Shown: positions 1 through 7,720 of the stretch, in pieces
Layout: each line of letters starts with the position of its first letter
Numbering within the stretch: the first letter of the stretch is position 1
Assembly (NCBI RefSeq): GCF_003347635.1
Contig: NZ_QDFY01000010.1
Coordinates: 88,751-152,750 of the forward strand
Reading direction: 5' to 3'
Origin: Sphingosinicella terrae
Lineage (GTDB): Bacteria; Pseudomonadota; Alphaproteobacteria; Sphingomonadales; Sphingomonadaceae
Length of the DNA stretch: 64,000 bases
Position numbers and translations under genes: made by a program
Notes under the pieces: model-generated
Seen by the model: only the letters and a program-made list of their open reading frames with translations
Told to the model about the DNA's origin: nothing
Databases searched by the model: none

Positions 1-364
1 CGCCTTCCTCGGCGATGGCAAGCACGGCGAGCGCGTTGGCGCCGGCCTTGGCGGTGATCGTGGTCCCCTCGAGCGGATCGAGCGCGATATCGATGCGCGG
101 CGCGTTTGGATCGTCGCGGCGGGCGCCGACCTTCTCGCCGATATAGAGCATCGGTGCCTCGTCGCGCTCGCCCTCGCCAATGACGATCGTGCCGTCGAGA
201 TCGAGCTCGTTGAGCGCGTTGCGCATCGCCTCCACCGCCGCATGGTCGGCGGCGCGCTCGTCGCCGCGGCCGACCAGGTTCGAGGCCGCCACGGCCGCCG
301 CCTCGGTGACGCGAACCATCTCCAGCACCAGCAGTCGGTCGAGAACGTGGCTTCCCTTCATCAT
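1..364 (-). CDS. glpX: Fructose-1,6-bisphosphatase class II, N-terminal part (cut by window edge)
   Basis: The first 121 residues of a class II (GlpX-type) fructose-1,6-bisphosphatase, which hydrolyses fructose-1,6-bisphosphate to fructose-6-phosphate in gluconeogenesis in the cytoplasm. Visible signatures are the [15 protein letters not shown] segment near residue 61 and DPLEGTT near residue 95, which form the metal and substrate site in this family. Two ATG codons stand in tandem (364 and 361); either could be used. The gene runs off the left edge, so about two thirds of the protein is missing here. It is divergent from the small secreted protein gene at 422. Identification is firm for the visible part. 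Confidence 0.9.
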   Translation of the reverse strand, partial: MMKGSHVLDRLLVLEMVRVTEAAAVAASNLVGRGDERAADHAAVEAMRNALNELDLDGTIVIGEGERDEAPMLYIGEKVGARRDDPNAPRIDIALDPLEGTTITAKAGANALAVLAIAEEG

Positions 365-421
365 GATTCCTGTCATCCTTCCTGGCGGGGAGTGTGTGGG
401 CCGAGCGGATAGGCGAGCGTC

Positions 422-826
422 ATGACAAAGTCGAGAATGGCGATCCCCGCTTTGATCGCGGTCTGGGCCGTGCCGGCCCCCGCCCAGTCGAGCCTCGTCG
501 AGCAGAGGATCGAGGCGCAGCGCTCCGCCATGCGCGAGGCGCTGCGTCTCGACTGTCCGCCGGCGAGCGAGGCCGGCGACGAGGAGGAGATCGTCGTCTG
601 CGGCCGCCGCGACGACACTCGCCGCTATCGGGTCGAGCCCATCGTCTCGGCCTCGCCGCAGGGAGCCGATCGCGCCGGCGGCGAGCAGCGTGCCGCGCTG
701 GCGGTCGATTCGAGCCGCTGCACTCCGGTCGGCCGCGACCAGCAATGCACGTCGGGCCTCAACGTGATCGGCATCGGCGTCGCCCTGGCGCGCGCGGTCG
801 GGCAGGCGCTGGCCAATCGCGACTAG
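422..826 (+). CDS. Small secreted protein of unknown function
   Basis: A 134-residue protein with an N-terminal signal-like stretch (hydrophobic residues about 6-20, ending PAPAQ), so probably exported to the periplasm. The mature part has a Cys at 45, a conserved-looking EEIVVCGRR segment (residues 55-63), and two further Cys near 100 and 109, suggesting disulfides. The VVCGRR motif is one I associate with small uncharacterised proteins of sphingomonads, but no function is known to me. It ends tail to tail with the HxlR regulator, overlapping by 4 bases. The start ATG at 422 has only a weak ribosome-binding site. Confidence 0.6.
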   Translation: MTKSRMAIPALIAVWAVPAPAQSSLVEQRIEAQRSAMREALRLDCPPASEAGDEEEIVVCGRRDDTRRYRVEPIVSASPQGADRAGGEQRAALAVDSSRCTPVGRDQQCTSGLNVIGIGVALARAVGQALANRD

Positions 827-1530
827 GCGTCCGCCGCCGGCACGACCGCTTTCGCGGGCAGGTTGAACAGCCCGGCGAAGCGGGCGGCGAAGCCGCGGTC
901 GCCTGTCACCGCCAGTCCCGCTTCGGCTTCGAGCGCCGCGAGCGGGACGCCGCCATAGACGAAGGCGGCGACGGCGGGCGCGGGCCCGGTGAAGACGACG
1001 TCCGCCTGCGCGGTATCGCCCCGGCCCGCTTCCAGCCGGCCGTCCGCCACCCGCGCCACCAGAGTCTCGTTGCCGATCCGGAAGCCCGCGGTTCCGTTCA
1101 TCGCCTGCGCGCGCGCCGCATCGAACATCGTCCGGAAGGAAAGCATCAGCGAGGTGCCGCTGAGCTGGAGCGATGGATCGTGGGCCGGGGATCGCGCCGC
1201 CCACCGGCCCAGCTCCTGGATGATCGGCTCGGCCTCGTAGCCCCAATCGGTCAGCTCGTAGACCTGGGTCGAGGCCGGCGGCGGCAGCCGGCGGCGCACC
1301 ACGATTCCGGACGCTTCGAGTCCCTCCAGCCGCTGGGTCAGAACGTTGGCGCTGATCCCCGGCAGGTCGGCGCGGATGTCACTGAACCGTTTCGGCCCGA
1401 GCATAAGCTCGCGAATCACGAGCAAGGCCCAACGCTCGCCGACTAGGTCGAGCGCGTGGGCGGTGCCGCAGGCGTCGTCATAGCGCCGACGGGAGGCTGT
1501 GGACGAATCAGTTATTTTATCTAACTCCAT
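823..1530 (-). CDS. HxlR-family winged-helix regulator with C-terminal SCP2-like domain
   Basis: A 235-residue transcription factor. Residues about 15-115 form the HxlR winged helix: an early Cys ([14 protein letters not shown]), the recognition region around [20 protein letters not shown], and the wing. The remaining 110 residues resemble the sterol-carrier-protein-2-like ligand domain fused to some HxlR regulators. It is divergent from the VOC/DoxX/DUF1428 gene run starting at 1592 and likely controls it. The ATG at 1530 lacks a ribosome-binding site, and a TATGAA box lies just upstream, so the mRNA may be leaderless. Two similar dyads at 1510-1547 overlap the start. The ligand is unknown. 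Confidence 0.85.
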   Translation of the reverse strand: MELDKITDSSTASRRRYDDACGTAHALDLVGERWALLVIRELMLGPKRFSDIRADLPGISANVLTQRLEGLEASGIVVRRRLPPPASTQVYELTDWGYEAEPIIQELGRWAARSPAHDPSLQLSGTSLMLSFRTMFDAARAQAMNGTAGFRIGNETLVARVADGRLEAGRGDTAQADVVFTGPAPAVAAFVYGGVPLAALEAEAGLAVTGDRGFAARFAGLFNLPAKAVVPAADA

Positions 1531-1547
1531 AGTTGCTTTTCATAACT
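1510..1547. promoter_or_regulatory. Tandem dyads, probable HxlR operator and divergent promoter
   Basis: Two 17-bp AT-rich dyads lie head to tail: AGTTATTTTATCTAACT (1510-1526) and AGTTGCTTTTCATAACT (1531-1547). They share the AGTT...AACT ends and are 21 bp apart, about two helical turns. The background is strongly GC-rich, so they stand out. They sit between the divergent HxlR gene and the VOC gene, the first overlapping the HxlR start codon region. Autoregulation and control of the downstream run are inferred. Confidence 0.6.
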
Positions 1548-1591
1548 CAAAGGCGCATCAGCGTCAAACCCGATTCGCAAGGAGAGACGAG

Positions 1592-2029
1592 ATGACCAAG
1601 CTGATCTTCGTGAACCTGCCCGTTGCCGACCTGCCCCGCGCCAAGGCCTTCTACGAGGCCATCGGCGCGGCCAATAATCCGCAGTTCACCGACGAGACCG
1701 CGGCCTGCATGGTCTTCTCGGACACCATCCACGTGATGCTGCTCACCCACGAAAAGTTCGCTCAGTTCACGCCGAAGCGGATCGCCGATGCCCACCAGAC
1801 GAGCGAGGTGCTGATCGCCATCTCGGCCGACAGTCGCGAGGGGGTGGACGACATCACCGATCGCGCGCTCGCCGCCGGGGGCCGCGAGTCGCGCGACCGC
1901 CAGGACTACGGCTTCATGTACAGCCGCAGCTTCGAGGATCCGGACGGACATATCTGGGAGCCGATGTGGATGGACCTCGCCGCCGCCACCGCCGCGATGG
2001 AAATGCAGCCGGAGCCGAGTGCGGCTTGA
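1592..2029 (+). CDS. VOC (glyoxalase/bleomycin-resistance fold) protein, single domain
   Basis: A 145-residue protein of the vicinal-oxygen-chelate superfamily, with the N-terminal strand KLIFVNLPVADLPRAKAFYEAIG typical of the fold (residues 3-25) and the SFEDPDGHIWEPMWMD ending (about 113-128), where a metal-binding Glu is often found. Such proteins act as metal-dependent lyases, isomerases or dioxygenases, or as resistance proteins; the substrate cannot be read from sequence. The start ATG at 1592 follows AAGGAGAG with good spacing; earlier in-frame codons lie in the promoter region. First gene of a run that includes two more VOC proteins. Confidence 0.8.
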   Translation: MTKLIFVNLPVADLPRAKAFYEAIGAANNPQFTDETAACMVFSDTIHVMLLTHEKFAQFTPKRIADAHQTSEVLIAISADSREGVDDITDRALAAGGRESRDRQDYGFMYSRSFEDPDGHIWEPMWMDLAAATAAMEMQPEPSAA

Positions 2030-2079
2030 GCCCGTCCGTGCCGTCATTGGCATGGGCGGCCACCTGAAGGAGTGGAGCC

Positions 2080-2514
2080 ATGACCCTTGCACTGCAAACG
2101 CCCGCGCCTGACGCCGCGCTGCCGCGTTCCCGCAACACCGCCTTCCGCGCGGGCTGGGCGATGTCCGGCCTCGTCATCGCCTTTTTGGCCATGGACGGGG
2201 CGATGAAGCTGTCGCAGCTGCCGATCGTCAGCGAGACCAGCGGCCAGCTCGGCTGGCCGAACGATCCCGCGACGATCAACCTGCTCGGCATCCTGCTCCT
2301 GGGCTCGACCCTGCTCTATGCGGTGCCGCGCACAGCCATGCTCGGCGCGATCCTGCTCACCGGATATCTCGGCGGAGCGGTCGCTACGCACGTTCGGATC
2401 GCCAGCCCCCTCTTCAGCCATGTCCTGTTCGGGGTGTATATCGGCCTCCTCGCATGGGGCGGCCTCTGGCTGCGGGATCCGCGGGTGCGTGCGCTGCTGC
2501 CGCTCCGCCGATGA
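2080..2514 (+). CDS. DoxX-like small integral membrane protein
   Basis: A 144-residue protein with four hydrophobic segments (about 25-43, 67-83, 86-104, 112-132), fitting the DoxX-like family of four-helix inner-membrane proteins. The first helix region contains FLAMDGAMKL, the family's usual position for a conserved acidic and Lys pair. DoxX proteins have been linked to redox and oxidative-stress functions, but no activity is established for this type. It follows the VOC gene by 50 bases and has an AAGGAG box before its ATG. Probably cotranscribed with its neighbours. Confidence 0.75.
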   Translation: MTLALQTPAPDAALPRSRNTAFRAGWAMSGLVIAFLAMDGAMKLSQLPIVSETSGQLGWPNDPATINLLGILLLGSTLLYAVPRTAMLGAILLTGYLGGAVATHVRIASPLFSHVLFGVYIGLLAWGGLWLRDPRVRALLPLRR

Positions 2515-2548
2515 TCGACCACGACAACCATCAATGAGGAGAGAGACT

Positions 2549-3307
2549 ATGCGTTACATCGAAGGATTCGTCGCAGCCGTTCCCGCCGCGAACAAGGAAG
2601 CCTATCGCAAGCATGCCGCGGCCGCGGCGCCGCTCTTCGGCGAGTTCGGGGCCACCCGGCTGGTCGAATGCTGGGGCGACGACATCCCCGAGGGGAAGGT
2701 CAACGACTTCAGGGGTTCGGTGAAGGCGAAGGAGGACGAGGTCGTCGTCTTCTCCTGGCTCGAATATCCGTCGAAGGAGGCGCGCGACGCCGCCAACGAG
2801 CGGATCCGGAGCGACCCGCGCATGCAGGCGCTCGGCGACATGCCGTTCGACGGCCAGCGGATGATCTTCGCCGGCTTCGAGCCGATGGTCCAGGAAGGCG
2901 GCACCGGCGCGGCCGGCTATGTCGACGGCTTCCTCGTCCCCGTGCCCGAGCAGAATCGCGAGGCTTACCGGGACATGGCGCAGAAGGCGTCGGAGGTCTT
3001 CATCGATCATGGCGCGGTGCGCGTCGTCGAGGCCTGGGGTGATGACGTTCCGGACGGGAAGGTCACCGATTTCCGCGGCGCCGTCATCGGCGAGGATGGC
3101 GAGAAGGTCGTCTTTTCGTGGATCGAATGGCCATCCAAGGAGGCCCGCGATGCCGCCTGGGAGAAGGTGATGGCGGACGAGCGGATGAAGCACGACCCCG
3201 CCAACACGCCCTTCGACGGCAAGCGGATGATCTACGGCGGATTCGCGCCGGTCCTCGACGTGGCCGGCAACCTCGCCGAACAGTCCGCGCAGCCGATGCC
3301 GGCTTGA
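2549..3307 (+). CDS. Tandem-duplicated DUF1428 protein
   Basis: A 252-residue protein made of two homologous DUF1428 domains. Repeat 1 (residues about 1-115) starts MRYIEGFVAAVPAANKEAYR; repeat 2 (about 123-240) starts YVDGFLVPVPEQNREAYR. Both keep the WGDD(I/V)P(D/E)GKV.DFRG segment, a FSW(L/I)E(Y/W)PSKEARDAA segment and an FDG(Q/K)RMI ending. DUF1428 proteins are normally one domain of about 120 residues and are distant relatives of the dimeric alpha-beta barrel fold, so this looks like a covalent dimer. The function is unknown. A GAGGAGAGAG box precedes the ATG at 2549. It sits between DoxX and VOC genes. Confidence 0.85.
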   Translation: MRYIEGFVAAVPAANKEAYRKHAAAAAPLFGEFGATRLVECWGDDIPEGKVNDFRGSVKAKEDEVVVFSWLEYPSKEARDAANERIRSDPRMQALGDMPFDGQRMIFAGFEPMVQEGGTGAAGYVDGFLVPVPEQNREAYRDMAQKASEVFIDHGAVRVVEAWGDDVPDGKVTDFRGAVIGEDGEKVVFSWIEWPSKEARDAAWEKVMADERMKHDPANTPFDGKRMIYGGFAPVLDVAGNLAEQSAQPMPA

Positions 3308-3364
3308 ACCCCTGGCGCCTGGGCGGCGAAGGCGCCGCCCCGGCGCGTCGAAAGGACTTGACCC

Positions 3365-4198
3365 ATGTCCGACGCAATTCAGATGACTGGCCCGGCCCCA
3401 TCCCAGCGCCAGCCCCGGTCCCCCAGCCCGTGGGACGGCCAGTTCTTCTGGTACGAGCTGATGACCACGGATCCGGCGGCCGCGGCCGATTTTTACACCC
3501 ATGTCGTCGGCTGGGCCGCTGCCGATTTTGGTGGACCGAATAGCGGTTACACCGTCTTCTCGGCCGGCGAGCGCGGCGTGGCCGGGACGATGGCCCTCCC
3601 GGAGCATGTCTGCCAGGCCGGCGGCGCGCCATTCTGGGTCGGCTACATCCACGTTGCCGACTGCGATTCCGTGGTCGATCGGATCATCGCCGCCGGCGGC
3701 ACCGTCCATCGCCCGCCCGCCGACATTCCCGAGGTCGGCCGCTTTGCGGTCGTCGCCGACCCGGGCGGCGCGGTCTTCCAGGTGATGGCGCCTTTCCCGG
3801 ACGACATGCCTCCGCCGGACGATCCGGATGCGGACGGGTTGGTCAGCTGGCGCGAGCTCTATGCCGGAAACGGGCAGGAGCTGGCCTTCGCTTTCTATTC
3901 CCGCCTTTTCGGCTGGGAGACGCTCGTCGAGATGCCGATGGGCGAGATGGGCACCTACCGCATCTTCGGCCGCGGCGGTGTCCAGATGGGCGGCCTGATG
4001 GACAAGCCCCCGAACATCCCCGTGCCGGCCTGGGCCTATTACTTCAACGTCGAGGCCATCGATGCCGCCGCCGCGCGAGTCACCGAGCGCGGCGGACAGA
4101 TCCTGATGGGTCCGCACGAGGTGCCGGGCGGGAGCTGGATCGTCCAGTGCGTCGATCCGCAGGGTGCCCATTTCGCGCTTGTCGCCACCAGGCGCTGA
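3365..4198 (+). CDS. Two-domain VOC family protein
   Basis: A 277-residue protein with two consecutive vicinal-oxygen-chelate domains: residues about 25-145 (QFFWYELMTTDPAAAADFYTHVVGW to VADPGGAVFQVM) and about 158-275 (SWRELYAGNGQELAFAFYSRLFGW to VDPQGAHFALV). This architecture is common among actinobacterial and alphaproteobacterial hydroxylase- or glyoxalase-like proteins of unknown substrate. The second domain ends in FALV rather than a strong Glu metal ligand, so metal binding is not certain. The gene is the fourth of the same-strand run starting at 1592. Confidence 0.8.
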   Translation: MSDAIQMTGPAPSQRQPRSPSPWDGQFFWYELMTTDPAAAADFYTHVVGWAAADFGGPNSGYTVFSAGERGVAGTMALPEHVCQAGGAPFWVGYIHVADCDSVVDRIIAAGGTVHRPPADIPEVGRFAVVADPGGAVFQVMAPFPDDMPPPDDPDADGLVSWRELYAGNGQELAFAFYSRLFGWETLVEMPMGEMGTYRIFGRGGVQMGGLMDKPPNIPVPAWAYYFNVEAIDAAAARVTERGGQILMGPHEVPGGSWIVQCVDPQGAHFALVATRR

Positions 4199-4218
4199 GC
4201 AAGCTCGAGAGGAGAGGA

Positions 4219-4740
4219 ATGATGACCGAGATCAAACAGTGCCTTTGGTACGACCACAATGCCGAAGAGGCGGCACGCTTCTACGTCACGCTGCTGCCGG
4301 ACAGCCGCATCGACAATATCGTCCTGGCGCCGGCCGACACGCCGTCCGGCCCCGAAGGCTCGGTGCTCGTCGTCGAGTTCACCCTCGCCGGCAACAAATA
4401 TGTGGGCCTCAACGGCGGACCGATCTTCCCCCACACCGAGGCATTCTCGATCCAGGTGGTGACCGAGGATCAGGCGGAAACCGATCGGCTTTGGCAGGCG
4501 CTGACCGCCGGCGGCGGCCAGGAGAGCGTGTGCGGCTGGCTCAAGGATCGCTGGGGCCTGTCCTGGCAGATCACGCCGCGCCGGCTGTTCGAGCTGATGA
4601 GCGACAAGGACCCCGATCGGGCGCGTCGGGCGACCCAGGCGATGCTGCAGATGGTCAAGATCGACGTCGCGGCGCTGGAGCGCGCGGCAGATGGCGAGGT
4701 CCCGGCGCAGCCGGCGCCCGAGCCGGCCGGCGCCGCCTGA
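4219..4740 (+). CDS. PhnB-like VOC protein (3-demethylubiquinone methyltransferase-like fold)
   Basis: A 173-residue protein matching the PhnB / '3-demethylubiquinone-9 3-methyltransferase' domain family: it begins with a KQCLWYDHNAEEAARFYVTL segment and contains KYVGLNGGP and CGWLKDRWGLSWQI segments typical of it. Despite the family name, these are VOC-fold proteins without a demonstrated methyltransferase activity. The last 20 residues are an Ala/Pro-rich tail. A GAGAGGAGAG box precedes ATG 4219. It is the last gene of the HxlR-linked run and is followed by a strong hairpin. Confidence 0.8.
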   Translation: MMTEIKQCLWYDHNAEEAARFYVTLLPDSRIDNIVLAPADTPSGPEGSVLVVEFTLAGNKYVGLNGGPIFPHTEAFSIQVVTEDQAETDRLWQALTAGGGQESVCGWLKDRWGLSWQITPRRLFELMSDKDPDRARRATQAMLQMVKIDVAALERAADGEVPAQPAPEPAGAA

Positions 4741-4746
4741 GGGCGC

Positions 4747-4780
4747 GGCGGCTCGCCCGCTTCCCGCGGGCGGAGCCGCC
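4747..4780. terminator. Strong GC hairpin between convergent genes
   Basis: A 14-bp stem with one bulged base (GGCGGCTCGCCCGC paired with GCGGGCGGAGCCGCC) around a TTCCC loop lies 6 bases after the VOC gene stop and faces the convergent DUF3592 gene. There is no clear T run, so it may act as a pausing or RNA-protecting hairpin rather than a classical terminator. A perfect 16-bp palindrome, TGGCGTCATGACGCCA, follows at 4788-4803. Confidence 0.5.
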
Positions 4781-4850
4781 TGGCCGCTGGCGTCATGACG
4801 CCATCCCGATCCCGTCTCGCCCGCGGCTGCTGCTCGGCGGCGGTTCCTCT

Positions 4851-5363
4851 TCAGGTCGGTCTGCGTGCGAAGCGGGGCAGGAGCAACCCCGCCACCACGA
4901 AGAGCAGGCCAAGCACCGGGAAGAGCAGCATCCAGACGGGCGGACCGTCGACGATGAGAGCGGCTTCCCCGGGCTCCTCCGGATCGTAGCGGACCGTGAC
5001 CTCGCGACCCGGTGGATAGTCGGCGAGGAAAGCCCGCGCCGGGCGGGAATCCGGCCACTCCCGGTCGTCGGTCAGCCAGACGCGCTCGCCGCGATAGGAT
5101 TGGCCCTCGACGCGGTAGTCGTAGATGATGACAGGGGTGTAGCGGTAGCGGCGGGCGGAGGCCGAGCTGGCGGTATTGCGATGGCGGCTTCGCCGCTGAT
5201 CGACCCGCGTCTCGACGACGGTGCCGGAGACCTGCGGCCAGGCTGCGGCAGCGCCCGCCGCGCGGCTTTCGGCAAGATACCAGGCGCCGGTTCCGGCCGC
5301 GACGAGCAGCCCGATGCCGACGAACACCCACCTGAACCAGAAGATCGCGCGGACCTGCGCCAT
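4851..5363 (-). CDS. DUF3592 domain membrane protein
   Basis: A 170-residue protein with an N-terminal transmembrane helix (about residues 8-28), a beta-rich extracytoplasmic domain with the DUF3592 pattern (SGTVVETRV, YTPVIIYDYRVEGQSYRGERV, YPPGREVTVRYDPEEPGEA) and a C-terminal helix (about 142-162). Such proteins sit in the inner membrane with the central domain outside; their role is unknown. I place the start at ATG 5363, behind a purine-rich GGGGGGAAGGGA stretch; the ATG at 5420 would add a basic extension without a ribosome-binding site. Convergent with the VOC gene at 4219. Confidence 0.75.
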   Translation of the reverse strand: MAQVRAIFWFRWVFVGIGLLVAAGTGAWYLAESRAAGAAAAWPQVSGTVVETRVDQRRSRHRNTASSASARRYRYTPVIIYDYRVEGQSYRGERVWLTDDREWPDSRPARAFLADYPPGREVTVRYDPEEPGEAALIVDGPPVWMLLFPVLGLLFVVAGLLLPRFARRPT

Positions 5364-5505
5364 TCCCTTCCCCCCCGCTTCCAACCCGCGCCGCCTCGCA
5401 AAGCTGGCGCGCCGCATCAATCGGGCTCCCGACGAAGATGTCCGAGGGCGCGACGAAACCTTCCCGGCCGATGGGAGGTTGTTCCGTCATCGCAGGAGCT
5501 GGCCG

Positions 5506-5673
5506 ATGACGATGCCGACGCCAACCGAACCGGGCGACGAAGCCGAGCCTGGCACGCCCGGGACGGGCGAGAATCTCTGCCGCCACTGCAACGGCACCGG
5601 CGAGCATGACGGCGAGCCCTGCCCGGTCTGTGGCGGCACCGGCAAGGTGACCGAAGGTCTGGCCGGCGGCTGA
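5506..5673 (+). CDS. Small DnaJ-type zinc-finger protein
   Basis: A 55-residue protein whose centre contains two CxxCxGxG-like motifs: CRHCNGTG (residues 25-32) and CPVCGGTG (39-46). In DnaJ and related proteins a pair of such motifs binds one zinc ion. Here the pair is free-standing after an acidic Pro-rich leader. An AGGAG box 8 bases before ATG 5506 supports this start. The gene lies between the divergently placed DUF3592 gene and the DUF2585 gene on the other strand. A role in protein folding or in redox or zinc sensing is only a guess. Confidence 0.65.
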   Translation: MTMPTPTEPGDEAEPGTPGTGENLCRHCNGTGEHDGEPCPVCGGTGKVTEGLAGG

Positions 5674-5687
5674 CCCGCCTCGGCTGC

Positions 5688-6290
5688 CTATCCGTCCGCC
5701 TGCCACTGCGCGATCGCGTCGATCGGCGCCACCAGCATCAGCACGTTGAGGGTCAGGTTGTCGCGGATGATGGCGAGGGTGAGCAGCTCGAAGGCCAGCG
5801 CGATCGCGATCGTGGCCCAGACAGGCAGCCGTCGCGCCAGCGCGAAGCCGACGATCATCCAGGCGATGTCGGCGACCGAGTTGACGACGCTGTCGCCGTT
5901 ATAGCCGAGCGCCATCGTCGCCTCGCGATAGCGGTCGATCACCCAGTTGGTGTTCTCCAATATTTCCCACGACGCCTCGATTGCCACGGCCGCGATGAGC
6001 CGGTCGCCGGCGGGATTGCGGCGCAGGAACAGCCAGCCGAGGGCGTAGAAGAGGAAGCCGTGGATGATGTGGCTGGGCGTGTACCAGTCGGCGAGATGCT
6101 GGCTGTTGTCGGGACCGTGCACCTCGCCGACCCACGGCTTCACCTCGCCGCAGGTGCAGATGAGCGGCCGCCCCATCCACAGCAGGATCAGCGCCGTCGC
6201 CGCGACCATGGCCAGGGCGATCCACCAGTAGCGGCGCTCGATCACCGGTACCCGGGAGGCGGCGGGGCTCGGGATCGTTCCCGCGGTCAC
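5688..6290 (-). CDS. UPF0314 / DUF2585 membrane protein
   Basis: A 200-residue integral membrane protein carrying the hallmark of the UPF0314 (DUF2585) family, GPDNSQHLADWYTPSHIIHG (residues about 59-78), and WEILENTNWVIDRYR (about 110-124). Hydrophobic helices flank these (about 22-40, 77-90, 98-110, 140-158, 160-180). The family is essentially alphaproteobacterial and uncharacterised; the conserved His/Asp/Glu cluster looks like a membrane-embedded active site. It overlaps the DUF1697 gene by 4 bases and is probably cotranscribed with it. Confidence 0.85.
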   Translation of the reverse strand: MTAGTIPSPAASRVPVIERRYWWIALAMVAATALILLWMGRPLICTCGEVKPWVGEVHGPDNSQHLADWYTPSHIIHGFLFYALGWLFLRRNPAGDRLIAAVAIEASWEILENTNWVIDRYREATMALGYNGDSVVNSVADIAWMIVGFALARRLPVWATIAIALAFELLTLAIIRDNLTLNVLMLVAPIDAIAQWQADG

Positions 6291-6817
6291 AGCATCTCCC
6301 GAAGCTTCACGGCCGTCCGATAGTTGCGCGTCGTCGCGACGAAGGGCCGGCCTTCATATTTGCTCGGCCAGCTGAGCTTCGATCGGCCTATCCCTTCCGG
6401 ATAGTGGATCCACAAGAGGCCGCCGGCGCTGCGCACGCGCTCCCCGGCCTGGCCGGTGGCTTCCATTGCCGGGGCGATCCCCTCCGGCGGCGCCGTCTTG
6501 CCGACCATGAGCAGCAGCCAGTTGGGCGTGTCGCGCGCGACCTCGGGAAAGGGATTGGCCTCGATGCAGGCGCGCCATTCCGCCTCCCCACGGACGATGG
6601 TCGGGACCTCCATCCCGAACCGGTCGGCGATGGTCCGCTCGAGCGCTGTCTCGAGAGCCGCCGGCTCGCCATCGGCCGAGAAGACGACGTTGCCGCTCTG
6701 GATGTAGGTCGCGACGTCCTGCCAGCCGAGCTTGGCGCAGAGCGTGCGAAGCTCCGCCATCGGCAGCGACCGCCCCCCGACATTGATCCCGCGCAGCAGC
6801 GCGATCATCCGCCCCAT
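6287..6817 (-). CDS. DUF1697 family protein
   Basis: A 176-residue cytoplasmic protein of the DUF1697 family, recognised by its start MIALLRGINVGG, the TYIQSGNVVF motif near residue 38, and the ending SKYEGRPFVATTRNYRTAVKL. Members are widespread small alpha/beta proteins without an assigned function. The ATG at 6817 or the Met three codons later could be the start. Its stop overlaps the start of the DUF2585 gene by 4 bases, suggesting translational coupling. Confidence 0.85.
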   Translation of the reverse strand: MGRMIALLRGINVGGRSLPMAELRTLCAKLGWQDVATYIQSGNVVFSADGEPAALETALERTIADRFGMEVPTIVRGEAEWRACIEANPFPEVARDTPNWLLLMVGKTAPPEGIAPAMEATGQAGERVRSAGGLLWIHYPEGIGRSKLSWPSKYEGRPFVATTRNYRTAVKLREML

Positions 6818-6953
6818 AAGTCGATCCTACCATGTGTGGCGCGCGCGTCTTCCCCGAATCGGCTTCCGGTTTCGCGACGATTCATGACGTTTGTCCGCCC
6901 GAGGCCCGCCCGAATACCTTGACGCCCGGCTTTGCGCTCCGCCACTAGCGCGC

Positions 6954-7586
6954 ATGGAAATCGCAAGCGCCTTTAAACGCCGAGGGCTGCTCTTCGTCCT
7001 CTCCAGCCCGAGCGGTGCCGGCAAATCCACCATCGCGCGCATGCTCCTCGTCACCGACGAAGGGATCGCCATGTCGGTGTCGGCCACGACGCGGCCGATC
7101 CGGCCGGGCGAGGTGGACGGCCGCGATTATCACTTCGTCAGCGATTCCGAGTTCGATTCGATGGTCGCCGAGGGCGAGTTCCTCGAATGGGCCCATGTCT
7201 TCGGCCATCGCTACGGCACCCTCAAGCGCGAGGTCCTGAAGACGATCGAGTCGGGCCGCGACGTGCTGCTCGACATCGACTGGCAGGGAACGCAGCAGCT
7301 CAAGCAGGTCGATCCAGACATCGTCCGCGTCTTCATCCTGCCGCCGTCCATGGCGGAGCTGGAGCGCCGCCTGCGCTCGCGCGGCACCGATGCGGAAGAA
7401 GTGATCCGCCGCCGGATGGAGCGGGCCTCGGCGGAGATCAGCCATTGGGCCGAATATGATTATGTGCTGATCAACAACAATGCCGAGAAGTGCCGCGAGC
7501 TCGTCCACAACATCCTCAAGGCCGAGCGGCTGAAGGCGACCCGGCGGGTCTTCCTGCACGATTTCGTCCGCGAGCTGATCGGCTGA
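6954..7586 (+). CDS. gmk: Guanylate kinase
   Basis: A 210-residue guanylate kinase, converting GMP and ATP to GDP and ADP for nucleotide synthesis in the cytoplasm. The P-loop SSPSGAGKSTIAR lies at residues about 17-29. The GMP-binding region follows (SATTRPIRPGEVDGRDYHFV, about 43-62), then the DIDWQGTQQLKQ segment (about 104-115). The length is normal for the family. ATG 6954 is chosen because it puts the P-loop at the usual distance from the N terminus; the earlier in-frame ATG at 6891 would add an atypical extension. It stands alone in its orientation. Confidence 0.95.
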   Translation: MEIASAFKRRGLLFVLSSPSGAGKSTIARMLLVTDEGIAMSVSATTRPIRPGEVDGRDYHFVSDSEFDSMVAEGEFLEWAHVFGHRYGTLKREVLKTIESGRDVLLDIDWQGTQQLKQVDPDIVRVFILPPSMAELERRLRSRGTDAEEVIRRRMERASAEISHWAEYDYVLINNNAEKCRELVHNILKAERLKATRRVFLHDFVRELIG

Positions 7587-7720
7587 TGCGCCGGATTTGA
7601 AGTTCGCACTGGGCGTGCCATCGGCTCTGGCGAATTTCCGAATCGTCACACTTGGCCGGACTCAATTCCCCGCGCCGCCGATCTGGTTTACGCTCCCGGC
7701 GAAAGCAGGGAGGATCGTCC

